A stretch of DNA of 64,000 bases from Sphingobacterium sp. UBA7855 (GCA_002500745.1 DLST01000012.1:186001-250000), one strand, 5' to 3'; counted from the first letter of the stretch, positions 34,801 through 44,449 are shown. Notes: generated by a model not told the origin, from the letters alone. Made by a program: numbers and translations.

Positions 34801-34838
34801 ATACTACCCACGAAAAAACTGAGTAATTTGTGTTTCAT
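31830..34838 (-). CDS. SusC/RagA family TonB-dependent transporter
   Basis: 1002 residues. Signal peptide ends SVAFAQ; the carboxypeptidase-regulatory-like domain (about 24-100) begins VSGRVTGADGKPLAGVTIAV; the plug carries VVVGYGTQLRRN, LQGKSAGVQVSSG, LYVVDGVIMPSN, ADDITSVEVLKDA-like NPDDITSVEVLKDAAAAAIY and NGVVIITTKSG; the barrel ends TFMLGVNLGL. No STN signalling domain. Its first ~110 residues are nearly the same as those of the SusC at 40571-43801, and its extreme 5' end is identical in DNA (34795-34856), whereas plug and barrel differ. Confidence 0.95.
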   Translation of the reverse strand: MKHKLLSFFVGSMILTSVAFAQEKKVSGRVTGADGKPLAGVTIAVQGSNVATQTDANGNYSLSVPTGKVIVFRSVGFADKTLIVKEGQSAFNVTLDNTDNALQEVVVVGYGTQLRRNLTTSISTVGANDLKEMPVANIQQALQGKSAGVQVSSGGGRPGAPIAVQIRGRSSINAGNNPLYVVDGVIMPSNNSFTPNDVGAGISPLANLNPDDITSVEVLKDAAAAAIYGSRGSNGVVIITTKSGSKGGKSLIAASAYTGWQSLTKKKELLNSTEYRSLYNEAAVNAGLAPVFTNDQVANPENNVNWLDEILAKNSRINSAQISLTSGGNEKTQFYTSFNYLDQDGALLRGGFKRYALRANLTHQINDFIRFGSNTALSRTERDETPVDNSIFSPFPRALVARPDQPIYNQDGTFATNSYNNPVHMFQSQNLVNLSNVFNSSYLEFDIVSGLKFKTALGIDFSYLDQRLYNPITSLSGAGSSGSANSGYVQTRNILATQTLSYDKSFYNNRLDLNAIAVYEYQKNQRENNRVDGSNFPSDLTPYITSAASITGGTANFTEYAMASSLARVNLGWEGKYLFSASIRRDGSSKFPKSGRFGYFPSVSAGWVVSQENFLKDVDAISLLKVRASYGSTGNQEGIANFAYRRTIGGGFNYFDTPGFALSAIGSPNLKWESTDQIDIGIDLGLLNNRLEISADYYNKKTKDLLLNRPIPSTTGFTTILENIGNIKGSGFDFQITSRNFVGSDFNWSTSLNLSTYKNEVTKLYNDQPIDQGFVVRHAVGQPLGSFFLIKSLGVDPETGDMKYEDIDGSGTITSADRQFLGNPLPKFYGGITNNLSYKSFDLNIFFQYSYGNDLYNLGAEGTGGYGSMGGVVTATAPATNMFKEYYDERWTPDNKNAKYPRAVGGTRGTYNTQRSSRYLEDGSYLRLKTITLGYNLPKSIAQKAKFSNVRVYATAYNLLTFTKYTGFDPEVSSELTVSNLGVDQSAIPQFKTFMLGVNLGL

Positions 34839-34856
34839 ATGTTTATGTTTATTAAA
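34795..34856 (-). repeat. 62-bp direct repeat, copy A (SusC 5' end)
   Basis: Identical base for base to 43758-43819. It covers the first 15 or so codons, the start codon and 18 bases of leader of SusC. Flanking sequence diverges on the leader side at once and gradually on the coding side. Confidence 0.9.
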
Positions 34857-35197
34857 TAAATAGTAGTTTGAAAAACTAGATTAAATACAATTACATATAC
34901 TTAATTATATCCAAATGATGTAATAGCAGATTAATATAGTTAGCGCTCAAAGCCATAAACTTAAATGTTAAGGTTTTGTTAAAACAAATATATAACAAAC
35001 ATTTATATTTTCAAATAATTTTATGACCTATACAATAAGAAAACAATACAAAGAGAAAAAACATACATAAACGACAGGTAATATAAAGCAAAATGTGTCA
35101 CAGTACACCTTTTAGGGAGTTGTGTAGATGACAAAAGATAATTAGATATTTAGTTCATTAAACTTTTAGACAGACGCACGATTCATTTAAAGCTTTA

Positions 35198-36435
35198 ATG
35201 CCGCTTATCATTCCCGAAGGAGAAGGAGTTTCTGATTCTTTTGAGATGACCCATTGTTCGCAAGATCTTGGTCGATTGGATATTTTTTGGATGAGATGAA
35301 TGTAATACCAGAGGGATTTCAAAGTAATACCTTATTATCTAAAGAGTTCTTTGAGCCTAACACCCTGCAAGATTTCCGTATTCGAGGTCAGCAAGTTTAC
35401 CTGCATTTGAAACCTCGCAGATGGCTCAGTCAAGATAGCGGCAAAGTGGTTTACAGGAATTGGGAGTTAGTAGCAAAAGGGACGCGTATCACACAAGATT
35501 TCGCTCCTTTTTTAAAAGGTATCAGGGGACAATCAGGCGCATAGCATCAAGACCATCAGTTCGTATTATGTTATATCGACCATTAAACTAGGAAAATACC
35601 ACAGAAACAATCTCAGTGGTTTTCAGCAATGGGAACACCGTAATAACGCAAATGAAGGATTGATCTTTCCACAGAATATTGGTTCAAGACTCTCGATTGA
35701 TGAAACCTTTCTCTCCCATGGCGAGCTCTATACGGTGGTCACCAATAAAGATGCACATGGTAAAAAGGGAACTATTGTAGCTATACTAAAAGGAACCAAG
35801 TCTGAGAATATTATCCCCCCTGACTCAAAAGATCTCACAAAGATTACGCAAGAAAGTTCAGGAAATAACACCTGACCCGGCGGGAAATATGGGAATAATA
35901 GCTAGGCAATGTTTTCCAGGTGACGTGCAGATTACCGATACGTTCCATGTCCCGCAGTTAGCCACCCAGGTGCTGCAGGAGATCCGAATAAAGCACCAAT
36001 GCGAAGCTTTAGATAATGAGAACCAGAGGATCGGTGCTTGCAAAAATGCTGAAGAGACCTATTTTCCAGAAATATTGTGCAATGGGAATACCATAAAACA
36101 GCTACTGTCCCGAAGTCGTTATCTGCTTTATAAAAGTGAGCATCAATGGACGCAAGAGCTCTCTTGGATATTTAACAGTAACTCGGATAAGATATATGCA
36201 TTTAGAAGACTTGCAAAATGGGCGGATAAAGTAGAACACGCGGACTTTAAATCGTTCAATACAGTATCAAGAACGATCAATACACACCACAAGAGGATAT
36301 TGAACTGCTTCGACAAAAAGAACACGAATGCTTCAGCCGAATCTTAATGCAAAAATAAAGGCTTTCAGAAGTCAATTCAGAGGTGTAGGGAATATCAACT
36401 TTTTCCTATTCAGACTCTGCAAATTATTTGCTTAG
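35198..36435 (+). pseudogene. Decayed ISL3/ISAon1-type transposase
   Basis: Pieces in three frames rebuild one transposase. MPLIIPEGEG (35198) leads into the ISAon1 N-terminal domain (FRIRGQQVYLHLKPRRWL, WELVAKGTRITQDFAPFLKG). Then come KYHRNNLSGFQQWEHR, RLSIDETFLSHGELYTVVTN with the first catalytic Asp, DVQITDTFHVPQLATQVLQE with the second, and KQLLSRSRYLLYKSEHQW. A final piece, KAFRSQFRGVGNINFFLFRL, ends at TAG 36433-36435. At least four frameshifts (near 35285, 35545-35600, 35838 and 36342) separate the pieces. TDRFHV of active members reads TDTFHV. It cannot make an active enzyme. Confidence 0.88.
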
Positions 36436-37696
36436 TCCACAACTTTTGTACATGATACCCTTTTATGGCCCATGTTCAGAGGATTTAATTCTATCCCCCA
36501 ATTTAATCTGTAATTGTTGTATTGTCAACACCAGTTTTGAATAGGCAAGACCAATTTTTTTGAAATATCCTCTATAGTCAAATGAACAGACTTTAGTAAT
36601 TCCTGATCGGAGGTAAATGCACCTTCGTTTTTGTGATTTTCCTAATCTGACGGTGCATTGCCTAGATATAATTCGCTGTATAGATGCCCTGCGGATATCG
36701 AATGAGTATTCAAAGTGAGTAGAAAGTTTTGCCAAATTTTTCCTCAAGAAATACAACAATTTCCCGTAGCCTTGATCTTAATTATTAGCCTGATAAATAG
36801 GCTTTAAGTCTGCAAAAATAGCCTTCTTATACTTTTCAGCGAGATACCGTAGACTGGAAGTTATCTGTTAAACTATACAGAGTTGGATCTGTGTTTTTAG
36901 GTAAACAGCTTCGATAGCATCGGGAAAACCTTTAAGACCATCGGCACACGCAATAAAGATATACTCCTCGCCGCGCTGCTTAAGATCGGTCAGTATCCAA
37001 AGCTATAACTTAGTATTTTCATTTTCAGAAAGACAAATACGGACCAAGTCTTTTTAACCATTCCAATTCATCGAAGTATATTGTACTCTGCGATGCGCGC
37101 ATCTGCACACTGCCATTATCTTTAACTTTATAATTCATAGAATAAAAAAACAATGGTATACTTCGATTCAAGCGCGTGGTTACGTCATTCAGTTTAGGAA
37201 TCACTCTGTCTGCGATATTGGAGATCTTCGTAGCAAAATTATCGATGGCATATATCTCATCCACATAGTTTGAAATATATAGTGTACTCATTCCTCTATA
37301 TATGGATATAACAATACTTCCAAGCTCATCTGTAATGATCAATTGGCAGCTAGAGACTATTTTAGGCCCGAAAGTAAGATTTCGGTTACGACCGCTCCCA
37401 AATTCAAATTGTCTAACCTGAATAATCCGTACAGCTGTTCTCGCCTTCCCGTTTTTACGATTCAACTCTCCTGAAACTTTAGTTTCCTGTAGGTGATGAT
37501 CCAGCTCACATTCAAGCATATTTCTGAAAGATATTTCAGCATCAGTACGAAGACTCCATCTGTACAGCCCATTTCCTTGTCCTCTCACAGATCCCTCATT
37601 ACATCCTCTTTATAGCGTTCAAATTTAAATTCCTCTCTCCAATTCCTGCCCCAAAATAAAAATTCTTTATCAGACGCCGTTTAATTTACACTCTCT
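36434..37696. mobile_element. IS256-type insertion sequence remnant
   Basis: A leftward decayed IS256 transposase lies between possible ends: GTCCACAACTTTTG near 36434 and, on the minus strand, GTGTAAATTAAACGG near 37694. The ends resemble each other only weakly as inverted repeats, so the limits are approximate; the ~1.26-kb size fits the family. The left end coincides with the last codon of the ISL3 transposase, suggesting one element landed against the other. Confidence 0.5.
36463..37640 (-). pseudogene. Decayed IS256 family (Mutator-like) transposase
   Basis: Read leftward: EEFKFERYKEDVMRDL, a stop, then DGVFVLMLKYLSEICLN, ECELDHHLQETK, TDELGSIVISIYRGMSTLYI, SNYVDEIYAIDN, NYKVKDNGSVQMRASQS, then WILTDLKQRGEEYIFIACAD with GLKGFPDAIEAVYLKTQIQL, RYLAEKYKKAIFADLKPIYQ and a C-terminal LVLTIQQLQIKLGDRI. 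Stops interrupt at the W-IL and Q-IT positions, and several frameshifts split the frame. The YFDA motif with the first catalytic Asp reads FYSMNY, so the active site is lost. The apparent short frames 36463-36759 and 37025-37588 are parts of it. Confidence 0.88.
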
Positions 37697-37697
37697 A

Positions 37698-37729
37698 AAA
37701 ATGCGAAGTTCTCCCGAACTCCGCATTTT
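37698..37729 (-). terminator. Terminator of the operon 37819-43801
   Basis: AAAATGCG and AGTTC pair with GAACT and CGCATTTT (8 + 5 bp, one mismatch, TCCC loop). The minus strand continues with T5. Confidence 0.8.
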
Positions 37730-37818
37730 ATTTATAATCTTATAAAGTAAAGACACCAATATTATGGACTCTATTCAATAAGATGGACGGTTAATTGTTT
37801 TTTATATGCAATTGATTT

Positions 37819-38325
37819 TTAATCATCATTTGCCAATCCAGTATAGCGATATCCAGTAATTCGATAACGATCGAAACCATTACCAACAGGGTCATCATCA
37901 TCAAATTTAATCTCAAAAACTACACTATCGGCTTTCATGCCACTAGGCGTTGTAGCAGCAGCCTTTAAAATTTTACCGTTTGTAACAGTAAATTTGGAAT
38001 CATAGCTCACGTTTTGGACATCTTCTCCCGAAAAAGTTAAAGTATTAACATCTCCATTTATTATCCCTTTGAAATCCCAAAAATTGCCTCTATCTTCTAT
38101 CCAAATTTTGGATAAATCATTACTCTCTGTATTATAGGTAGCTAACATAAAATGCCCCAAACCATAAACATCTTTTTCGAACAAAGAACCATCTGCTTTC
38201 AATGCATCAGCAGTTACATACCATTCACCCGCAAGCTTCTGTGTGGCTGTACCTTCAACTTCATCTTTCTTACATGATTGGAATGTGAGAAAACAAAGTC
38301 CTATTATATAAAATATCTTTTTCAT
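37819..38325 (-). CDS. Lipoprotein, Lipid_bd-like (putative lipid-binding hydrolase family)
   Basis: 168 residues with lipobox TFQSC (C17). The mature domain starts QKLAGEWYVTADALKADGSL and contains KIWIEDRGNFWDFKGIINGD and TLTFSGEDVQNVSY, the layout of PF12888, a small beta-barrel lipoprotein family often found as the last gene of SusC/D loci. Enzyme activity has not been shown for the family as far as I know. It lies 4 bases after the DUF5012-like gene, so it is in the same transcript. Confidence 0.78.
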   Translation of the reverse strand: MKKIFYIIGLCFLTFQSCKKDEVEGTATQKLAGEWYVTADALKADGSLFEKDVYGLGHFMLATYNTESNDLSKIWIEDRGNFWDFKGIINGDVNTLTFSGEDVQNVSYDSKFTVTNGKILKAAATTPSGMKADSVVFEIKFDDDDPVGNGFDRYRITGYRYTGLANDD

Positions 38326-38329
38326 ACTA

Positions 38330-39019
38330 TTATTTCAAAATTATGTTAAAGTTAAATCCAGCATAAACAGCTGTAAAACTGATGGTTTTCGTAGCCGGAT
38401 CAAATTTAGCGTTTTCCAATGCTGATAAGCTATCCCCCCATCCTGCAACAAAGCTTTCTACGAGGGTTAGTGTATTGTCACTATTTAACTTTAACTTACC
38501 GAGTGCAGCGTACTTTATACCATATCCTGCTCTTTTATCATAATACCCTCCTAAAAAGTCTGTAATCGTAAAAATCCCAGGCGCGGTTTGATAAACAGCA
38601 ATCGTGTAACCACTAAATGCAACGGATCCATTCCTATTGCTACCGGCTTGAACAATATATCCTTTTGAGGGCATAACACTAGCTGTTGGATCATAAACAT
38701 ATACATCTCTAGTTACTTCTGCCTTGTAACCTTCGGCATTTGCAATGGAGTAATTAACCGCGTAAGGCCCAATTTTACTAGGATTAATTGTTGATTTAAC
38801 CACCACCTTTTCTGAGACATCATTTCCATCAATTGTAGCGATATACCCAGGTTCACTAAATGTGCCTCCTAATGGTAAAGTTACGCGACTCCCTCCCTCA
38901 ATGCTCAACAAAGGAAAGCTTGTCACATGAGTATATCCTTCTGTTGTCTCCTTTTTACAAGCTTGCAATAAACACAAGGCCAACATAAAAGGTATAATAT
39001 TATATATAAATCTTTTCAT
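38330..39019 (-). CDS. BT_2262/DUF5012-like surface lipoprotein
   Basis: 229 residues with lipobox LLQAC (C20). An Ig-like domain occupies about 35-110 (GGTFSEPGYIATIDGNDVSE, KIGPYAVNYSIANAEGYKAE, TRDVYVYD), and a second beta-rich domain follows (YTIAVYQTAPGIFTITDFLG, GYYDKRAGYG). Such proteins are accessory surface lipoproteins of SusC/D loci that probably help bind the nutrient. It sits between susD and the Lipid_bd-like gene. Confidence 0.78.
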   Translation of the reverse strand: MKRFIYNIIPFMLALCLLQACKKETTEGYTHVTSFPLLSIEGGSRVTLPLGGTFSEPGYIATIDGNDVSEKVVVKSTINPSKIGPYAVNYSIANAEGYKAEVTRDVYVYDPTASVMPSKGYIVQAGSNRNGSVAFSGYTIAVYQTAPGIFTITDFLGGYYDKRAGYGIKYAALGKLKLNSDNTLTLVESFVAGWGDSLSALENAKFDPATKTISFTAVYAGFNFNIILK

Positions 39020-39050
39020 TACTTTTTATTTAAAAATTTATTACTAAACC

Positions 39051-40556
39051 TTATTTCGCCCAAAATACGGGCTCAGAATCTGATTTCACAGCAGGTGCAT
39101 TGGAATTTGAATTCGTCGAACTTTGAGCATATCGTAAACGCTGCAAAACCTTTCCCGCGCCCAATTCAGTGTTATTTTTTATTGGGGTATACAATGTGCC
39201 AGGAACATATAATTCGGGTTTAAACGCATCTGTTTCCTCATTATAGATATTTTCCCCTGTAACGGATCCAAAAGCTGGGTACTTAAGTCGGCGTAACTCA
39301 CACCAAGCCTCAAAGTTATTTGTCCCACTAAGCGCGATCCATTTTTGAATCCCGATGAGTTTCTCAAATTTTGCATTATCATAGGCATAATCTCCTTCAT
39401 AAATATCTGCTGCATCTGCTGCACTAAGGCCTGCAGATAGGAATGATTGCGTTATAGCATTTTCATAATGCGTTTTTGCTTGTCCAGCGGAGCCATATCT
39501 CGCGTAATATTCTGCTAAGAAAAACTCTATCTCGGATTTAGTAATTAAATAAACGGGCGAATTATAACTCATATTTGGTCTACTAAAGTAACTAGCAGTA
39601 TATACTTTCGAAATCGAAAAATTTGTTCCAGAAACACCTCCATTATAAAGCCCACTACCATTTTTCACAAAAAATTTAGACAATCGAGCATCTTCAACAT
39701 CTTCCATTGTACCTGACAATGCTAAATTTAGTATGACATTCTGTTGATTCGATCCAAAATAAGTAGCAAATTCTTCTTGGTAAAAGGGATTTGCCTTACC
39801 AGTTTCATCAGCCCACATATTTGCGTAAGATACATCTGATAAAGGAAACATATCTTCATTTATAAGGGACGTAAGTTCATTTTTAACATCTTGAACCTTA
39901 CTGATGCGCATCAAAAGTTTTAACTTCAATGCATTAGCAAATCTAACCCAATCGGCTGGATCTGGATCTTGACTACCAACCTTCGGATATAGGAAAGTCG
40001 GTATGACAGGTTTATCAAGTTCTACCTTAGACAAAGCCTCGTTTAGTTCAGCTAAAATACCACCATATATGTCTTTTCCATCATCATACTTAGGTGATAG
40101 GATATCATCCTTAAGTGCTTCCGAATACGGGGTTTCCCCATAAGCATCTACTAAAGCTTGGATTGAAAAAACCCGCAAGGTAGTTGCAATCAAATATGTA
40201 TTCCAATCTCCATCTGTTTTAGCTTTTTCAAGTACTGTATTAGCATTCTTTAACACCCGTGTATTTAATTGGGTATAGGTTCCCGCTGACCTTGTTTGTG
40301 AGGAAGAGAATTTCGAATAATCTAAATAATTACTTGTTCCAAATGTTTGGCTATAATGCTCCGCATAATACCCACCTATTATTCTAAAATAATTTCCATA
40401 ACTAGCGGCAAGATTCATCTCAATTCCTGGGACGATTAGCGTATTAGAAACATTCTCTTCCGCGGGTGAATTTGGACTATCATTAATATCCAAAAACTTC
40501 TTACATGAAGTAACCCCTATACTTAAAGCCAATAAAGGCAATATTATCTTTTTCAT
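39051..40556 (-). CDS. SusD-like surface lipoprotein (SusD-like_2 type)
   Basis: 501 residues from the ATG at 40556-40554, where a signal with lipobox GVTSC begins; the longer frame would start inside the susC stop codon. CKKFLDINDSPNSPAEENVS is the typical mature start. LRVFSIQALVDAYGETPYSE, DWVRFANALKLKLLMRIS and FFLAEYYARYGSAGQAKTHY give the TPR-like core, and QKWIALSGTNNFEAWCELRR with a final EPVFWAK mark the PF12771 branch. Partner of the SusC directly upstream. Confidence 0.93.
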   Translation of the reverse strand: MKKIILPLLALSIGVTSCKKFLDINDSPNSPAEENVSNTLIVPGIEMNLAASYGNYFRIIGGYYAEHYSQTFGTSNYLDYSKFSSSQTRSAGTYTQLNTRVLKNANTVLEKAKTDGDWNTYLIATTLRVFSIQALVDAYGETPYSEALKDDILSPKYDDGKDIYGGILAELNEALSKVELDKPVIPTFLYPKVGSQDPDPADWVRFANALKLKLLMRISKVQDVKNELTSLINEDMFPLSDVSYANMWADETGKANPFYQEEFATYFGSNQQNVILNLALSGTMEDVEDARLSKFFVKNGSGLYNGGVSGTNFSISKVYTASYFSRPNMSYNSPVYLITKSEIEFFLAEYYARYGSAGQAKTHYENAITQSFLSAGLSAADAADIYEGDYAYDNAKFEKLIGIQKWIALSGTNNFEAWCELRRLKYPAFGSVTGENIYNEETDAFKPELYVPGTLYTPIKNNTELGAGKVLQRLRYAQSSTNSNSNAPAVKSDSEPVFWAK

Positions 40557-40570
40557 ATTCGTGTTAAACA

Positions 40571-43500
40571 TTAAAATTTAAGACTTACATTAAATCCATA
40601 AATTCGAGTTGCTGGATTAATATATAATTCTCCAAATTGTCCAGACAGATCGCTACCTATCGACGATCCTTCAGGATCGATGAACTTATTGCTTTTTGGT
40701 GTCCATACAAATGGATTATTAACAAATGCTGTAACTGCCACATCGCTTAATTTTGCTGAACTCACCCAAGATTTTGGTAACATATATGTCAAAGAGATAT
40801 TACGTATTTTCCTAAACGAACGATCTAACAAGTAATATTTCCCAGCTTCTTTCGCACCGTGACTATTGAAATAATCTTGATAACTAGAATTGGATAAATA
40901 AATAGGAGTATTATTATCCTGATAACTAATTACATTACCCTCTTCATCTAAAACAGACTGAACAGAATTAGGAATAATAAAAGGATTACGATCATTGTAC
41001 ATGGTTTCGATACCATTCCCCGTGAATTGCATAAGATTCTTTGTACGCGAAAACATATATCCACCTTCACGAATATCCAAAGTAGCTCCTAATGTAAAAC
41101 CATAAGCACTAAAAGAAGTAGTAGCTCCGCCAGTCCATTTCGGCTGGATATTTAAACCTGTACTAGCTATATCCTTGGTTTGACGAGGCTGTCCCAATTC
41201 ATCCACAGTTAACTTTCCATAATATGGGCTATTTGAATCTTCAACAAAGATTGGTAAATAAGTATAAAAAGTACCGAGTGGCTTACCTACTTCTGCATAC
41301 ATACTCACATTGTCATCTCCCGCTGAAAAATTATAAATCTGAAATTTATCTCCGATGCGCTCATCCAAAGAGATAACTTTATTTCTGTTGATTGTCAGGT
41401 TCAAATTCAAATCCCATCTAAATTTTTCAGTCTTGATCGGAGTTGTCGAAAGTAAAAGTTCAATACCTCTATTTCTTACCTCTCCAACATTTGTAACCAT
41501 TGTTGCAAAGCCACTTGCTGGATCTACTGATAGAGGAAATATTTGATCTGTTGTTCTTCTATTATAAAATACAGCATCTAGACCAATACGATTGTTCAAG
41601 AATTTCAAATCAAGACCAGCTTCAAACTCAGTCGTCATTTCGGGAGACAATTGATCACTGCCTTTTTGCGTACTTAAAAGGAATGAGTTAGTACCATTTA
41701 ATGGAAATTTGGCAATATCCGATCCGTAGTAACCGTTGGCAAATCCCTGAATATAGCGCGCAGTCGTTTGATAAACTCCAGCATCATTACCTGTGCGCCC
41801 GTAAGCTAATCTTGCTTTACCGAACGATAATATATTATTTTTAGGCAAGTTATTCGTAAATAACCAGCTCAATGTTGCTCCCGGATAGAAATAATTATTT
41901 TTATTAATCGGTAACGTCGAAGACCAATCGTTACGGGCAGTTAAATTCAAAAACACAGTTTCATCATAGCCTAAGGTTACATCTCCAAAAAGACCAACCA
42001 ATCTTCGTTTTGTTTGCACTTCACTCAATTCAGATCTTACAGAACCATTACTTAAATCCCAAAAACCGGTATATACTGATAACCCATCTGTTTGACCTTG
42101 CATATAAGTAGAATATCTTTCATTAATATTCATACCTAAAAGCGCCGTAATCGATAACTTATCAAATTTATTATCATAGGTAGCCAAAAAATCGTGGTTA
42201 AGTTCGTATGAACTTCCATAACGCGAAAAGACATTCCCTGCTTGATTCATTGCGGATGGCGGATAACCTTTATTATCAGTGATTAATTTATCATCTAACT
42301 TTATCTCTGGCACTCCAATTTTTTGATCATAATTCAAATGATCAAATCCGAAACGATATGTCAGAGTCAACTCTTTTATAGGATTAATATCCGCTTGAAT
42401 TTTTCCATTAAATTGCTTTGAATTCAACTGATTGTAGTTGTTTGCCAGTGCCCAATATGGATTTGTTATCCCGTAAGGAGTAAAGTAAGCCTCAGGCGTA
42501 TTAAATGGACTAGATAAATCTTTTTTGTCTATAATCGATATATCTCTTGGTAATTCCAATAGTCCGTCTATTACAGAAGTTCCTTGATATGTACCAACTA
42601 CATTCGTTTTGTTAGTTGTAAAATTAAGGTTGGAAGATACTTTTAACCAATCAGTACCTTGATATGTACTTCGGTATGCTAATGTATTTCGTTTGTAAGA
42701 ATCCGCATCCGTTGGCATTATTCCATCGTCCTTGGTATTTGAGTAGGAAAGGTAATAAGTAAGTTTATTATCCTCAGATGCACCGTTAAATGCGATACTA
42801 TTATTAAATGACTTGCCAATATCTAAGAAGTCCTTAACATTATTTTTTCGGGCAGAATATTCATGATATAATTGTTTATTATCCCATACCGGTCCGAACA
42901 ATTGTTGTGAACCATCTAGTCGAGGTCCCCAAGATCCATTTTCAATATAAGTTTGTTGACCATTCCAACCTTGTCCAAATTCATTTTGCATGATTGGAAA
43001 AACGGACATTTCCCTAAATTGCATACCACCGTTATAGGATAGGGAAAAATTTCGACCATTCCCTTTTTTTCCTGACTTCGTTGTAATAACAACGACGCCA
43101 TTGGACGCACGAGAGCCGTACAACGCGGTAGCAGCCGCCCCTTTAAGAACGGTCATTGATTCAATATCATCAGAAGAAATGCTGGATATACCGCCTGCCG
43201 CAATTGTAGTACCATCAGTTTGGAAATTGCTTGTTTGCAATGGAACTCCATCAACAACATAAAGAGCTTGGTTAGACCCATTGATAGAACTAAAGCCACG
43301 GATCACCACCGAAGAAACCGCTCCTGGAGATGCACCGGTTGAATTAACTTGAACCCCAGCGACTTTACCAGCTAAAGCATTAGCAACATTTGTATTCCGA
43401 GACGCTGCTAATTCTGCGCCACCAATTTTTGTAGCCGAATAACCTAATGATTTTTCTGAGCGAGTAATCCCCATAGCTGTGACAACCACCTCATCAAGGG

Positions 43501-43801
43501 CATTGTCGGCGTTATCTAACGTTATGTTAAAAGACGATTGTCCTTCTTTAACTATTAGCGTTTTATCTGCAAAGCCTACAGAGCGAAATACGATAACTTT
43601 TCCATTAGGTGCTGATAATGAATAATTACCATTTGCATCTGTCTGGGTAGCAGTATTTGATCCTTGGACAATGATTGTTACACCCGCCAATGGTTTGCCA
43701 TCAACTCCTGTAACATGACCACTGACCTTTCTCTCCTGTGCAAATGCCACAGAAGTCAGAATCATACTACCCACGAAAAAACTGAGTAATTTGTGTTTCA
43801 T
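40571..43801 (-). CDS. SusC/RagA family TonB-dependent transporter
   Basis: 1076 residues from the ATG at 43801-43799; the open frame continues to 43921, but only this start begins the signal peptide (MKHKLLSFFVGS). Regulatory-like domain about 24-100 (VSGHVTGVDGKPLAGVTIIV), plug with TAMGITRSEKSLGYSATKIG, ALAGKVAGVQVNSTGASPGA, LYVVDGVPLQTSNF, SDDIESMTVLKGAAATALYG and NGVVVITTKSG, barrel ending RIYGFNVSLKF. First gene of a four-gene locus with SusD and two accessory lipoproteins. The 5' end matches the SusC at 31830-34838 exactly over 62 bp. Confidence 0.95.
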   Translation of the reverse strand: MKHKLLSFFVGSMILTSVAFAQERKVSGHVTGVDGKPLAGVTIIVQGSNTATQTDANGNYSLSAPNGKVIVFRSVGFADKTLIVKEGQSSFNITLDNADNALDEVVVTAMGITRSEKSLGYSATKIGGAELAASRNTNVANALAGKVAGVQVNSTGASPGAVSSVVIRGFSSINGSNQALYVVDGVPLQTSNFQTDGTTIAAGGISSISSDDIESMTVLKGAAATALYGSRASNGVVVITTKSGKKGNGRNFSLSYNGGMQFREMSVFPIMQNEFGQGWNGQQTYIENGSWGPRLDGSQQLFGPVWDNKQLYHEYSARKNNVKDFLDIGKSFNNSIAFNGASEDNKLTYYLSYSNTKDDGIMPTDADSYKRNTLAYRSTYQGTDWLKVSSNLNFTTNKTNVVGTYQGTSVIDGLLELPRDISIIDKKDLSSPFNTPEAYFTPYGITNPYWALANNYNQLNSKQFNGKIQADINPIKELTLTYRFGFDHLNYDQKIGVPEIKLDDKLITDNKGYPPSAMNQAGNVFSRYGSSYELNHDFLATYDNKFDKLSITALLGMNINERYSTYMQGQTDGLSVYTGFWDLSNGSVRSELSEVQTKRRLVGLFGDVTLGYDETVFLNLTARNDWSSTLPINKNNYFYPGATLSWLFTNNLPKNNILSFGKARLAYGRTGNDAGVYQTTARYIQGFANGYYGSDIAKFPLNGTNSFLLSTQKGSDQLSPEMTTEFEAGLDLKFLNNRIGLDAVFYNRRTTDQIFPLSVDPASGFATMVTNVGEVRNRGIELLLSTTPIKTEKFRWDLNLNLTINRNKVISLDERIGDKFQIYNFSAGDDNVSMYAEVGKPLGTFYTYLPIFVEDSNSPYYGKLTVDELGQPRQTKDIASTGLNIQPKWTGGATTSFSAYGFTLGATLDIREGGYMFSRTKNLMQFTGNGIETMYNDRNPFIIPNSVQSVLDEEGNVISYQDNNTPIYLSNSSYQDYFNSHGAKEAGKYYLLDRSFRKIRNISLTYMLPKSWVSSAKLSDVAVTAFVNNPFVWTPKSNKFIDPEGSSIGSDLSGQFGELYINPATRIYGFNVSLKF

Positions 43802-43819
43802 ATGTTTATGTTTATTAAA
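43758..43819 (-). repeat. 62-bp direct repeat, copy B (SusC 5' end)
   Basis: Identical to 34795-34856, same orientation, 8,963 bp away. Covers the same codons, start and 18 bases of leader. Confidence 0.9.
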
Positions 43820-43833
43820 AATGTTTATTCTTG

Positions 43834-43863
43834 GTAATATACTTTTGGTTAGTAATATACTTT
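43834..43863. repeat. Direct repeat in the SusC leader/promoter region
   Basis: GTAATATACTTT occurs twice with an 18-bp period just upstream of the SusC start. Possible activator site; no -7 consensus box was found. Confidence 0.45.
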
Positions 43864-44449
43864 CCAATAATTTATAAAGCATTATAGTTAGTATCGTTTT
43901 CAACCCTTGGATCGCTTCCATATGTTAAAAAACGTTAAATACAAATTTATAACTTTTTTTAACATTTGCAATGCAAGCATAATTTATTGATAACAATTAA
44001 TTCACAAACAAAATTAAAACACTGATTAACAGATATTTATTTTTAAAATCAATTCCAACTTAAGTAACATTGTTACATTAAAAACGAAAACAATTTACAT
44101 TAAACCTTATCTGTTCATGTAAAATAATATATTAACTTTCCAATTATACTTTGAGATGGCTTACCCTATTATCTTTAGGGTAAAAACTTCTTACCTCTTA
44201 TCCTCTACCTCGCTACATAAGCACTCGCAATGCTCGGTGAATCTTTTCCCTGTAGCTTCAACACCAGCCATAAACATTTATCTCAGTGCAACTACAAAAA
44301 TATCGCACTCAATAAAGAAACGAATAGTGTAATATGTCAACTCAAAATCCTTAGTGAATATTTCTCTTCCTTCCTGCGCGCTGTTCTATTACTAAGCTAT
44401 CATTCTGCTTAAAAAAAACTTATGGAGAGTAAACTTAGGCTCGCACAAT

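Noticed and set aside
36463..36759. 98-codon leftward frame as a separate gene
   Set aside because: It is the C-terminal part of the decayed IS256 transposase, partly in a shifted frame.
37025..37588. 187-codon leftward frame as a separate gene
   Set aside because: Its segments align by eye with the N-terminal half of IS256 transposases; the catalytic YFDA is lost.
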